Source: Mesorhizobium amorphae
GTDB taxonomy: Bacteria; Pseudomonadota; Alphaproteobacteria; Rhizobiales; Rhizobiaceae
Direction of reading: 5' to 3'
Assembly (NCBI GenBank): GCA_003240775.1
Contig: QFNI01000013.1
Coordinates: 1-64,000, forward strand
DNA: 64,000 bases
Part shown: in pieces, positions 33,962 to 42,091 of the stretch
Layout: each line of letters opens with the position of its first letter
Numbering within the stretch: position 1 is the stretch's first letter
The notes under the pieces: model-generated
Database searches by the model: none
What the model saw: only the letters and a program-made list of their open reading frames with translations
What the model was told of the DNA's origin: nothing
Made by a program: the position numbers and the translations under genes

Positions 33962-34636
33962 ATGGACCTCGATCCATCGAGCCTGAACCGCGCCCTGCCC
34001 CTGCGCGACCAGATCTACCAGATGGTCCGCACCATGATCGTGGCGGGGCGGCTGAAGCCGGGCGAGCCGGTGAACGAGGTGTCGATCGCGGACGCGCTCG
34101 GCGTGTCGCGCACGCCCGTGCGGGAAGCGGTGAAGCGCATCAGCGACGAGGGGCTGATCAAGGTCTTGGCCCAGACCGGCACCTTCGTCGCGCCGATCAG
34201 CCGGCACGACCTCGAAGAAGCCTATGTGATCCGCCGCGCGCTGGAGATGGAAAGCGCGCGGCGCGCGGCACCCCGCTTCGACAAGGCGGCGGCCGAAGCG
34301 CTCGAAGACAATGTGGACGCCCACCGGCTTGCCATCCGGCGCGGGCGCTTTGCGCGGGCCATCCAGCTCGACGACGCGTTTCACCGCTCGATCGCGGAGA
34401 CTTCCGGCTTTCCCGGCATCTGGCGGGCGGTGGACATCTCCAAGGCGCAGATGGACCGGGGGCGCTATCTCGCGCTGCCCGAGCCGGGCTATGGCGCGCA
34501 GACCATCACCCAGCACGAGGCGATCCTTTCGGCGCTGATCGCCAACGACGCGGAAGCAGCGGCGCTCGCCATGGGCAGCCACCTGGAAACCTCGCTGCGC
34601 AACACGCTGGACGTGGCCGAAGAGCTGCTGGACTGA
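33962..34636 (+). CDS. GntR/FadR-family transcriptional regulator (sugar acid regulon)
   Basis: A 224-residue regulator. Residues about 15-75 are a GntR winged helix (VNEVSIADALGVSRTPVREAVKRISDEGLI), and residues about 88-215 an FCD ligand-binding domain with likely metal ligands in QLDDAFHRSIAE and TQHEAILSALI. An alternative ATG at 33917 would lie only a few bases from the predicted transcription start, so I prefer 33962; the ribosome site is weak for both. Palindromes at the promoters of this gene, the importer operon, the altronate-dehydratase-family gene and the 37.4-kb divergent pair point to a local regulon controlled by this protein. Members often sense sugar acids. Confidence 0.85.
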   Translation: MDLDPSSLNRALPLRDQIYQMVRTMIVAGRLKPGEPVNEVSIADALGVSRTPVREAVKRISDEGLIKVLAQTGTFVAPISRHDLEEAYVIRRALEMESARRAAPRFDKAAAEALEDNVDAHRLAIRRGRFARAIQLDDAFHRSIAETSGFPGIWRAVDISKAQMDRGRYLALPEPGYGAQTITQHEAILSALIANDAEAAALAMGSHLETSLRNTLDVAEELLD

Positions 34637-34684
34637 CGGGCGCGGCAGGATGCCTCTTGGGGCCGCGATTGCGCGCGGGCATCT

Positions 34685-34700
34685 GTTATATTAGTATCCG
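34685..34700. promoter_or_regulatory. Putative FadR-type operator, site 3 (altronate-dehydratase-family gene)
   Basis: GTTATATTAGTATCCG is the palindrome read in the opposite orientation; its left 11 bases match exactly. It is 49-64 bp before the start codon of the dehydratase gene, a typical operator position. Confidence 0.62.
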
Positions 34701-34748
34701 CGGCAAGTTGCCTCCGAGCATCGCCACACGATCCCATCGAGTTTTCCC

Positions 34749-36260
34749 ATGCCCCGCACGATCTGCTTGTCGGATGCCGACAACATTCTCCTGGCCGTCG
34801 ACCCGCTGCCCGCGGGCGAGGTGGTGGGGGGCGTGAGGGCCAATGCGCGCATTCCGCGCGGGCACAAGATGGCGGTGCGCGCGATCGCGGCCGACGAGCC
34901 GATCGTGAAATACGGCCAGACCATCGGCTTCGCGCGCGCGCCGATCGCGGCCGGCGACTGGGTGCACGAGCACAACGTGTTCATGCGCGAATTCGAGCGC
35001 GATTATGCGTTTGGCTCGCGCGCACGGGAAACGCCCTTCGTGCCGGAAGCCGAGCGCGCGACCTTCATGGGCTTTCGCCGGCCGAACGGCAAAGTGGGCA
35101 CGCGCAACTATGTGGTGCTCTTGACCTCGGTGAACTGCTCGGCATCGGTGGCGCGCTTCGTGGCCGAGGAGGTGAACCGCTCGGGGCTCCTGCGCGACTT
35201 TCCCAATGTCGACGGGGTGATCCCGCTGACGCACGGCACGGGCTGCGGCATCGACGTGAACGGGCCGACCTATGACGTGTTGCGCAAGACGCAGTGGGGC
35301 TATGCCACCAACCCCAATGTGGGCGGCGTGCTGATGCTGGGGCTGGGCTGCGAGGGCTTCCAGATCCCGCGCTGGAAGAAGAGCTACAATGTGGAGGAAG
35401 GCCCGACCTTCCGCTCGTTCACGATCCAGGAGACGGGGGGCACGCGCAAGACGGTTGCGGCAGCGATTGGGGCACTGCGCGAGATGCTGCCGGTCGTGAA
35501 CGAGGCGACGCGCACGCCGGTGCCCGCGTCCGAACTCGTGCTCGCGCTGCAATGCGGGGGCTCGGACGGGTATTCGGGGATTTCGGCCAACCCCGCGCTG
35601 GGAGCGGCGGTCGACCTTCTGGTGGCGCAGGGGGGGACGGCGGTGCTGTCGGAGACGCCGGAGATCTACGGGGCGGAGCATCTGCTCACCCAGCGCACGG
35701 AGGAACGCGCGGTGGGCGAAAAGCTCGTCGAGCGCATCCGCTGGTGGGAGGGCTACACGGCGCGCCACGACATGGAGATGAACAACAACCCCTCGCCCGG
35801 CAACAAGGCGGGCGGGCTGACCACGATCCTCGAAAAGTCGCTGGGGGCCGCTGCCAAGGGCGGCACCACGAACCTGCGCGCGGTGCTCGAATATGCCGAG
35901 CCCATCAACGAGCGGGGCTTGGTGTTCATGGATACGCCCGGCTACGACCCGGTTTCGGCGACGGGCCAGGTGGCGGGGGGCGCGAACATCCTGTGCTTCA
36001 CCACGGGGCGCGGCTCGGCGTTCGGGTGCAAGCCCACGCCCTCGATCAAGCTGGCTTCCAACAGCTTCGTGTTCGAACAGATGCCCGACGACATGGATTT
36101 GAATTGCGGCGACATCCTCGACGGCGTGCCGCTGGCGGAGAAGGGGCGCGAGATCTTCGAGGAGATTTTGCGGGTGGCTTCGGGGGGGCGGACGAAGTCG
36201 GAGGAATTGGGATACGGGGATAACGAGTTCGTGCCGTGGAATCTTGGGGCGACGATGTGA
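34749..36260 (+). CDS. Altronate dehydratase-family sugar-acid dehydratase (UxaA/GarD type)
   Basis: A 503-residue dehydratase of the altronate/galactarate family. Residues about 8-85 are the small SAF-like N-terminal domain (RGHKMAVRAIAADEPIVKYG). Residues about 105-500 are the catalytic domain (GRPNGKVGTRNY-type sequence; VNCSASVARF; TGCGIDVNGP; LQCGGSDGYSGISANPALG; FTTGRGSAFGCKPTPSIK). These enzymes remove water from a sugar acid such as D-altronate to give a 2-keto-3-deoxy acid, using a metal. The family is clear; altronate itself is only one possible substrate, since paralogues act on other aldonates. It has its own promoter with operator site 3. Confidence 0.88.
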   Translation: MPRTICLSDADNILLAVDPLPAGEVVGGVRANARIPRGHKMAVRAIAADEPIVKYGQTIGFARAPIAAGDWVHEHNVFMREFERDYAFGSRARETPFVPEAERATFMGFRRPNGKVGTRNYVVLLTSVNCSASVARFVAEEVNRSGLLRDFPNVDGVIPLTHGTGCGIDVNGPTYDVLRKTQWGYATNPNVGGVLMLGLGCEGFQIPRWKKSYNVEEGPTFRSFTIQETGGTRKTVAAAIGALREMLPVVNEATRTPVPASELVLALQCGGSDGYSGISANPALGAAVDLLVAQGGTAVLSETPEIYGAEHLLTQRTEERAVGEKLVERIRWWEGYTARHDMEMNNNPSPGNKAGGLTTILEKSLGAAAKGGTTNLRAVLEYAEPINERGLVFMDTPGYDPVSATGQVAGGANILCFTTGRGSAFGCKPTPSIKLASNSFVFEQMPDDMDLNCGDILDGVPLAEKGREIFEEILRVASGGRTKSEELGYGDNEFVPWNLGATM

Positions 36261-36317
36261 GGGGGGCCGCTTTGTGAGCGGGGCTTCGTTCTGAAGTCTT
36301 GAGTTTGGGGGGACCGT

Positions 36318-36358
36318 TTACCCCCACCCCTTACCCCTCCCCTCAAGGGGGAGGGGGA
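36318..36358 (+). repeat. GC-rich palindromic repeat, copy 3
   Basis: Third copy of the repeat at 14.1-14.3 kb (TTACCCCCACCCC..ACCCC), with core hairpin CCCCTCCCC-tcaag-GGGGAGGGG. It lies between the convergent dehydratase and aldo/keto reductase genes, where it may also serve as a two-way transcription end. Confidence 0.8.
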
Positions 36359-36375
36359 TACGGAGAGGGTGGATC

Positions 36376-37392
36376 CTAGAGGTCGAGGGCAGGCCAGAGG
36401 TCTTCGGGGAGGGGTTGCTCGAACCAGGCGACGTTTTGGCGGACGCGGTCGGGGTGCTTGGCGCCGATGAGGACCGACGTGACGGCGGGGTGGCGGAGCG
36501 GGAACTGGATGGCTGCGGCTGGGAGCGGCACGTCGAAGCGGTCGCAGACTGAGCGCAGGTGCTCGACCTTGCGGGCCACGGCTTCGGGCACGTCGCCATA
36601 GTTGAATTTCCGGTTGCCGCCGCCGGCTGCAGCGAGAACGCCCGAATTGAAGACGCCGCCGATCACGACGGCCATGTTGCGCGCTTTCGCGCGGTCGAGC
36701 AGGTCGGTCGCGTTCTGCTCGAGAAGCGTGTGGCGGCCGGCGAGAAGCGAGCAGTCGAGGTCGGCCTCTTCCATCGCCTCGGTGAGCACCTCGGCCTCGT
36801 TGACGCCCAGGCCGAAGCCCTTGATGAGGCCGGCCGAGCGCAGCTCTTCGAGCGCGCGGAAGCCGCCGCCCTTGGTGAGCGCTGTCCAGTGACGGTCGGC
36901 CTCCTCGCCCGCATGGGTCAGGCGGCCGATGTCGTGCACGAAAAGGAGGTCGAGGCTCGCGCGGCCCATGCGCTGCTGGCTGTCGTCGAAGGAGCGCATG
37001 ATGGCGTCATAGCCGTAGTCGAAGACCTCGCGGAACGGCAGGCCGTTCGACCAGCCGGCATCGAGCGGGTTCTTGGGCGCTTCGGGCGGCAGGGCGCGGC
37101 CGGGACGCGGCAGCGTCATCAGGCGGCCGACCTTGGTGGAGACGACGGCACTCGCATCACCGCCCACGCGCTCGCGCAGGAAGTAACCCAGCATGTGCTC
37201 GGCACGGCCCAGACCATACATGGGCGCCGCGTCGAAATAGCGGATGCCGGCATCCCAGGCGGCCTGGAGCGCATCCTGGCAGGTTTCGGCGGGAGCAGGC
37301 GCGTAAAGCCCGCCCAATGAGGCGCAGCCCATGCCGAGCACGCTGACCGAAAGCCCGGTGGCGCCCACGGCGCGCATTTCGCCTGCCTGCAT
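36376..37392 (-). CDS. Aldo/keto reductase (aldose 1-dehydrogenase-like)
   Basis: A 338-residue NAD(P)-dependent aldo/keto reductase. Tetrad residues are visible: Asp/Tyr in YFDAAPMYGLGRAE, Lys in VVSTKVGRLM and His in LLFVHDIGRL. The sequence resembles L-fucose/D-threo-aldose 1-dehydrogenases and pyridoxal dehydrogenase, which oxidise a sugar at C1 to a lactone. A good GGGGAG site lies eight nt before the ATG. It is divergent from a short-chain dehydrogenase across a 91-bp gap with operator site 4. It probably makes the first oxidation in the sugar route ending at the dehydratase. Confidence 0.87.
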   Translation of the reverse strand: MQAGEMRAVGATGLSVSVLGMGCASLGGLYAPAPAETCQDALQAAWDAGIRYFDAAPMYGLGRAEHMLGYFLRERVGGDASAVVSTKVGRLMTLPRPGRALPPEAPKNPLDAGWSNGLPFREVFDYGYDAIMRSFDDSQQRMGRASLDLLFVHDIGRLTHAGEEADRHWTALTKGGGFRALEELRSAGLIKGFGLGVNEAEVLTEAMEEADLDCSLLAGRHTLLEQNATDLLDRAKARNMAVVIGGVFNSGVLAAAGGGNRKFNYGDVPEAVARKVEHLRSVCDRFDVPLPAAAIQFPLRHPAVTSVLIGAKHPDRVRQNVAWFEQPLPEDLWPALDL

Positions 37393-37424
37393 GTTCCGAT
37401 CTCCCCCTTTTCGTTGCGCGCTTC

Positions 37425-37440
37425 GTTACACTAATATAAT
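37425..37440. promoter_or_regulatory. Putative FadR-type operator, site 4 (aldo/keto reductase-SDR divergent promoter)
   Basis: GTTACACTAATATAAT matches the palindrome at 15 of 16 positions. It sits midway in the divergent promoter between 37392 and 37484, so one bound repressor could control both genes. Confidence 0.7.
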
Positions 37441-37483
37441 GAGGCCGCACAAGCCGATTGGGTGCGGCTGATGGAGGGGATGC

Positions 37484-38230
37484 ATGAACAGGATCGATCT
37501 CGACGGCCAGCACGCGGTGGTGACGGGCGGCGCGCAGGGGCTGGGCTTCGCCATGGCCAAGCGCTTCGTCCAGTCGGGCGCGAGCGTGACCTTGTGGGAC
37601 ATGGACGAGGCGCGGCTGCAGGCTGCCGTGGCCGAACTCGGGGCGGCCGCAACGAGCGTGGTCGTGGACGTGGCCGACTGGGACGCGGTGGACGGGGCGC
37701 GCGCGCGCACCGAGGAGATCGCCAAGCCCGCCTCGATCCTCGTCAACTCGGCGGGGATCGCGGGGCCGGCGGCACCGCTCGACACCTACGACATCGAGAC
37801 CTGGAAGCGGGTGATCGACATCAACGTGAACGGCACCTTCTACGTGAACCGCGCGCTGGTGCCGGGCATGAAGGAGCGCAATTACGGGCGCATCGTCAAC
37901 ATCGCGTCGGTGGCCGGCAAGGAAGGCAACCCCAACGCCGCCGCCTATTCGGCCTCCAAGGCCGCAGTGATCGGGCTCACCAAGTCGCTCGGCAAGGAGC
38001 TCGCCTCCTTCAACATCGCGGTGAACTGCATCTCGCCCGCCACCGCGCAGACGCGCATCCTCGACCAGCTGACGCCCGAGCACATCGAATACATGCGCTC
38101 GCGCATTCCGCGCGGCCGGCTTCTCGAAGTGGACGAGGCGGCAAGCATGGTGGCCTGGCTCGTTTCGGCCGAGAACAGCTTCACCACCGCCTCGACCTTC
38201 GACCTGTCGGGCGGCCGCACGACCTACTGA
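37484..38230 (+). CDS. Short-chain dehydrogenase/reductase
   Basis: A 248-residue Rossmann-fold oxidoreductase of the classical SDR type. TGGAQGLGFAMA (residues 14-25) binds NAD(P), NSAGIAG follows beta-4, and YSASK carries the catalytic Tyr and Lys. An Asp after beta-2 (LWDMDEARLQ) favours NAD over NADP. GGAGGGG lies just before the ATG. Divergent from the aldo/keto reductase and sharing its operator, it probably oxidises a sugar or sugar-acid hydroxyl. Confidence 0.88.
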   Translation: MNRIDLDGQHAVVTGGAQGLGFAMAKRFVQSGASVTLWDMDEARLQAAVAELGAAATSVVVDVADWDAVDGARARTEEIAKPASILVNSAGIAGPAAPLDTYDIETWKRVIDINVNGTFYVNRALVPGMKERNYGRIVNIASVAGKEGNPNAAAYSASKAAVIGLTKSLGKELASFNIAVNCISPATAQTRILDQLTPEHIEYMRSRIPRGRLLEVDEAASMVAWLVSAENSFTTASTFDLSGGRTTY

Positions 38231-38294
38231 CCGCGCGCGCCGCTCCGGCCCCGCCACCCAAGGGATGGCGGGGTCGGCGGGCGGGAAACCCCGC

Positions 38295-38627
38295 TCAGGC
38301 CAGGAAGTCGGCGCGGTGGGGGGTGAAGTTGTCGATCAGCCGCCCCTTTTCGAGCGCCTTGACGCCGTGGACGAGGCCCGAGGGCACGATGAAGCAATCG
38401 CCCGTTTGAAGCGTCTCGGTGCGGCCGTCGACCGTGACCTCAAACGCGCCCTCGGCCACGAAGCTCGACTGCACATGCGGGTGGGAGTGGAGCTGGCCCA
38501 CGCCGCCCTGCTCGAAGGCGAACTCCACGATCATCAATTCGTCGGTGTGGAGCACGATGCGGCGCTTGTTGCCGTCGGGCGTGTCTTCCCAGGTGCCTTC
38601 GTTCGCGCGTCCGATGATGCGTGTCAT
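38295..38627 (-). CDS. kdgF: KdgF-like cupin (unsaturated uronate linearisation)
   Basis: A 110-residue single-domain cupin. Metal ligands are expected in QLHSHPHVQSSFVAEG (His, His, then Gln/Glu) and the later VPSGLVHGV His. Length and sequence suit KdgF, which speeds conversion of 4,5-unsaturated uronates to the linear 5-keto-4-deoxyuronate. The gene follows kduD by 4 nt in a kduI-kduD-cupin order, which supports the name. It is the last gene of its operon. Confidence 0.78.
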   Translation of the reverse strand: MTRIIGRANEGTWEDTPDGNKRRIVLHTDELMIVEFAFEQGGVGQLHSHPHVQSSFVAEGAFEVTVDGRTETLQTGDCFIVPSGLVHGVKALEKGRLIDNFTPHRADFLA

Positions 38628-38631
38628 GATC

Positions 38632-39396
38632 CTACCTCGCGAGCCAGCCGCCATCGACCGGAAGCACTGCGCCGTTGATGTAGCCGGAAGCCGGCGCAAG
38701 AAGAAACACGACAGCCGCCCCGATATCTTCCGGGCGGCCCCAGCGGTTGGCGGGAATGCGCGCGAGGATGGCTGCACTCCGCTCGGGGTCGCTGCGCAGC
38801 GCCTCGGTGTTGTTGGAGACCACATAGCCCGGAGCGACCGCGTTGACCGCGATGCCCGCGCCCGCCCATTCGTTGGCGAGCACGCGGGTGAGGCCCAGGA
38901 TGCCGTGCTTGGAGGCGGTGTAGGACGCCACGCGGATGCCGCCCTGAAAGGACAGCATGGAGGCGATGTTGACGATGCGGCCGGGGCGCTTCTCACCGAG
39001 AAGCCTGCGGCCGAAGCCCTGCGAGAGCTGAAACGCCGATTTGAGGTTGAGGTCGATCACCTCGTCCCAATCGCGCTCGCTCAATTCCACCGCATCGGCG
39101 CGGCGGATGATGCCGGCATTGTTGACGAGGCCGTCGAGCGGGCCGTGCTCGGCAGAGATCCGGTCGATCAGCGCGGATGCGGCACCGGGCTCGGCGAGAT
39201 CGCAATGGAAGGGAATGACCCGCCCGCCCGCTTCTTCGCCAAGCCCGACCGTTTCCGCCATCGAGGAGCGGGCGACCCCGATCACTTCCGCGCCCGCACG
39301 TGCGGCAGCCACCGCGATGCCCTGGCCGATGCCGGTGTTGGCGCCAGTGACGACAACCCGCGCGCCATCGAGGCTGAAGGCCGAAAGGTCGGTCAT
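38632..39396 (-). CDS. kduD: 2-deoxy-D-gluconate 3-dehydrogenase KduD (SDR)
   Basis: A 254-residue SDR with cofactor motif TGANTGIGQGIA, KduD-type NNAGIIRRADAVELSERDWDEV and active-site YTASKHGI. KduD reduces 2,5-diketo-3-deoxygluconate to 2-keto-3-deoxygluconate, the step after KduI. The start overlaps the kduI stop by 4 nt. Adjacent kduI makes the assignment firm among many similar SDRs. Confidence 0.9.
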   Translation of the reverse strand: MTDLSAFSLDGARVVVTGANTGIGQGIAVAAARAGAEVIGVARSSMAETVGLGEEAGGRVIPFHCDLAEPGAASALIDRISAEHGPLDGLVNNAGIIRRADAVELSERDWDEVIDLNLKSAFQLSQGFGRRLLGEKRPGRIVNIASMLSFQGGIRVASYTASKHGILGLTRVLANEWAGAGIAVNAVAPGYVVSNNTEALRSDPERSAAILARIPANRWGRPEDIGAAVVFLLAPASGYINGAVLPVDGGWLAR

Positions 39397-40256
39397 CGCA
39401 TGGTCTCGATCGGCACGGGATCGACATCGGTGTAGTCGACATTGTCGCCGGCCATCGCCCAGACGAAGGCGTAGTTGGCCGTGCCGCAGCCCGAATGGAT
39501 GGACCAGGGCGGCGACAAGACCGCTTCCTCGTTGCGCATGACGATGTGGCGGGTCTCGGCGGGCTCGCCCATGAAGTGGAAGACGCGCGCGTTCTCATTC
39601 AGGCCGAGATAGAGATAGGCCTCCATGCGGCGGTCGTGGAGATGGGCGGGCATGGTGTTCCAGACCGAGCCCTCGGCGAGCTGGGTGAGGCCGACCACGA
39701 GCTGGCAGGTGTCGATGCCGTTGGTGAACTGGAAGATCGAGCGCTCGTTGGAGGTGGCCTGCGAGCCGAGGTCGAGGCGCTTGGCGCCCCCGATGGTGAG
39801 GAGCCTGGTCGGGCAGGCCCGGTGGGCGGGCGCCGAGAGCAGATAGAACCGCGCGGGATCGTTTGCATCCTCGGACGCAAAGGACACGGTCTCGCCCATG
39901 CCGACATAGATCATGTCGCGCGGGCCGAGCGCGTGGGTTTCCTCGGCCACCCGCACCGTGCCGGCCTGGCCGATGTTGACGGCAATCAGTTCGCGCCGGT
40001 CGAGGAAGCGTTCGGTTCCGGCCGACTTGACGGGGCCGAGCGCGAGCGGCGCATCGAGCGGCACCGCACCGCCCACCACCATGCGGTCGTAATGGGTGTA
40101 GGCGAGCGTGATGCTGCTGGGCGCGAACAGGTCGCCTAGGTGGAAGTTCTCGCGCAGGGCGTCCGTGTCCATGGCGGCCGCGGCGCGGGGGCCAACGGGT
40201 TCGCGCGAATAATAGCGCTGGTGGTCGGCCCCTTGGCGGATGTCGCGTTCGGTCAT
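39393..40256 (-). CDS. kduI: 5-dehydro-4-deoxy-D-glucuronate isomerase KduI
   Basis: A 287-residue cupin-type isomerase converting 5-keto-4-deoxyuronate to 2,5-diketo-3-deoxygluconate. It follows E. coli KduI along its length: SITLAYTHYDRMVVGG, LDRRELIAVNIGQAG, WNTMPAHLHDRRMEAYLY (zinc ligands His, His, Glu) and SPPWSIHSGCGT (fourth ligand His). I chose the ATG at 40256; a TTG two codons earlier, overlapping the ATPase stop, is an alternative. It joins the sugar importer directly, implying the importer brings in uronate oligomers or monomers. Confidence 0.93.
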   Translation of the reverse strand: MTERDIRQGADHQRYYSREPVGPRAAAAMDTDALRENFHLGDLFAPSSITLAYTHYDRMVVGGAVPLDAPLALGPVKSAGTERFLDRRELIAVNIGQAGTVRVAEETHALGPRDMIYVGMGETVSFASEDANDPARFYLLSAPAHRACPTRLLTIGGAKRLDLGSQATSNERSIFQFTNGIDTCQLVVGLTQLAEGSVWNTMPAHLHDRRMEAYLYLGLNENARVFHFMGEPAETRHIVMRNEEAVLSPPWSIHSGCGTANYAFVWAMAGDNVDYTDVDPVPIETMR

Positions 40257-40258
40257 GT

Positions 40259-40993
40259 TCAAGTCAGCACCACATATTCCGTCAGTTGTCCGACCGTCGT
40301 GTCGGCTTTCGCCACGTCGAAGACCTTGGTGCCGTGGCTCATGATCACGAACCGGTCGCAGACCTGGTAGGCGTGGTAGAGGTTGTGGGTGACGAGCACC
40401 GACGACACGTTCTCGGATTTGAGCTTGAGCACCTGGTTGAGCAGCGCTTCGGTCTCGCGCACGGACAAGGCCGAGGTGGGCTCGTCGAGCATCAGGATGC
40501 GGCGCTTGAAATAGACGGCGCGCGCAATCGCCACCGCCTGCTTCTGGCCGCCCGACAATTCGCCGACCAGCATGTCGGGACTATCGATGCCGGAGATGTG
40601 GACGGCGGAGCGCAGCACATCCATCGCGATCTCGCGCATCTCGCCGAGCTTGAGCATGCCGCCGCCCGTGCAGCGCTCGCGGCCCATGAAGATGTTGCGG
40701 GTGATGGAGAGCGAATCCACGAGTGCCGTGTTCTGGTAGATCGTCTCGATGCCTGCATCCGCCGAATCCGTGCGGCAGGTGAACAGGGTCTGCTTGCCGT
40801 CGACGCTCAAGTGGCCGGTGGTCGGCTTGTGGATGCCGGAGATCAGGTTGACGGCGGTGGACTTGCCCGCGCCGTTGTCTCCGAGAAGCCCGATCACCTC
40901 GCCTTCATTGACGTGGAAGGAGAGATCCCGGAGCGCGGTCAGCGCGCCGAAGCGCTTGGAGATGTTGTGGAGTTCGAGGATGGGCGTTTGCAT
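40259..40993 (-). CDS. Sugar ABC transporter single-domain ATPase
   Basis: A 244-residue ATPase with one ABC domain: Walker A GDNGAGKS, signature LSGGQKQAVAIARA, Walker B LMLDEPTSALS. It corresponds to only the first half of RbsA-type proteins, as in FrcA-like importers, so it should act as a homodimer. The start shares a base with the permease stop. Confidence 0.9.
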   Translation of the reverse strand: MQTPILELHNISKRFGALTALRDLSFHVNEGEVIGLLGDNGAGKSTAVNLISGIHKPTTGHLSVDGKQTLFTCRTDSADAGIETIYQNTALVDSLSITRNIFMGRERCTGGGMLKLGEMREIAMDVLRSAVHISGIDSPDMLVGELSGGQKQAVAIARAVYFKRRILMLDEPTSALSVRETEALLNQVLKLKSENVSSVLVTHNLYHAYQVCDRFVIMSHGTKVFDVAKADTTVGQLTEYVVLT

Positions 40994-42030
40994 CAGCCGC
41001 GCCCCCTGCGCTCGATCATGCTGTTGAAGGTGGCGGCACCCACGATCAGAACCGCGATGAACATGTCGAGGTAGAAGCCCGGCGCGCGCATCAGAAGCAG
41101 GACGTTGGTGATGGTGTGGATGAGCATCGCGCCCAGGAAGATGCCGAGCACCGAGCCGCGCCCGCCCGTCAGCGAGAGCCCGCCGATCACGCAGGCGGCG
41201 ATGGCCTGAAGCTCGAGCCCCGTGCCCTGCCCCGGCTGGACGCTGCCGACGCGCGCTGTGGCGAGGATGCCGGCAAAGGCCGCCATGCCGCCGGCGATGG
41301 CGAAGGCCATGACCTTCACGCGGTTGACGTTAATGCCGATGGCTGTGGCAGCTGCGCGGTTGCCGCCGGTGGCGAAGACGTGGTTGCCGAAGCGGTGGCG
41401 GTGCAAAAGCAGGAAGAACAGGAAGGAGAAGGCGAGAAACCACCAAAAGGCCGCGTTGATGCCCAGGAAGGTGCCCGCGAACAGGCCCTGGAATGCCGGG
41501 CCGGGGTCGAAGCGCACCTGGACCGCGCCGTTGTAGAGCAGCACGGCGCCGCGCCAGAAGAGCAGCCCGCCGAGCGTGACGATGAAGGAGGGGAGTGCCG
41601 CGCGCAGCGTGATCAGCCCGTGCAGGACGCCGATGGCGACCCCGATCCCGATCGCGAGCGGGGCGGCGAGAAACGGGCTCATGCCCGCGCTCACCTGGAC
41701 CGCCATGATCACGGCGGTGAGCGCATAGACCGAGCCGACCGACAGGTCGAACTCGCCCGCGATCATCAGGACGCCGACGCCGAGCGCCAGGCAGCCGAGC
41801 ACGGGAATGGCCTTCATCAGGATCGTGAGATTCTGCGAGGACAGGTAGCGGAACTCGTCGGGCGCGATCAGCGCATATGTGATGCAGGCCACCTGGATCA
41901 GCACGAAGGCGAACAGGATGGCGCCCGCGGGCGCGCCGATGAGGCGCATGAAGGGCGATTGCTTGCGCAGGCGCGGGGGTGCCGGCGCAGGCGCGGCGCG
42001 CGCCGGCAATGCGGAGTGCGTGGCGGACAT
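40993..42030 (-). CDS. Sugar ABC transporter permease (RbsC/FrcC family)
   Basis: A 345-residue permease with a Pro/Ala-rich cytoplasmic N-terminus of about 25 residues, then about nine membrane segments. It has AGEFDLSVGSVYALTAVIM, TLGGLLFWRGAVLLYNG and CVIGGLSLTGGRGSVLGIF, typical of the ribose/fructose permease family. It is the only permease in this operon and probably homodimerises. A strong hairpin precedes it. Confidence 0.92.
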   Translation of the reverse strand: MSATHSALPARAAPAPAPPRLRKQSPFMRLIGAPAGAILFAFVLIQVACITYALIAPDEFRYLSSQNLTILMKAIPVLGCLALGVGVLMIAGEFDLSVGSVYALTAVIMAVQVSAGMSPFLAAPLAIGIGVAIGVLHGLITLRAALPSFIVTLGGLLFWRGAVLLYNGAVQVRFDPGPAFQGLFAGTFLGINAAFWWFLAFSFLFFLLLHRHRFGNHVFATGGNRAAATAIGINVNRVKVMAFAIAGGMAAFAGILATARVGSVQPGQGTGLELQAIAACVIGGLSLTGGRGSVLGIFLGAMLIHTITNVLLLMRAPGFYLDMFIAVLIVGAATFNSMIERRGRG

Positions 42031-42048
42031 GGGGTAAACTCACCGAAT

Positions 42049-42074
42049 GGCCCTTCGGACGCTGCCGAAGGGCC
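42049..42074 (-). terminator. Perfect 10-bp hairpin between binding-protein and permease genes
   Basis: GGCCCTTCGG (42049-42058) and CCGAAGGGCC (42065-42074) are perfect complements with a six-base loop, just after the binding-protein stop. Without a T-run it is more likely an mRNA-protecting or attenuating structure than a full terminator. The urt operon has a similar element after urtA. Confidence 0.75.
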
Positions 42075-42091
42075 GGGGGTTCATTGCGGGA

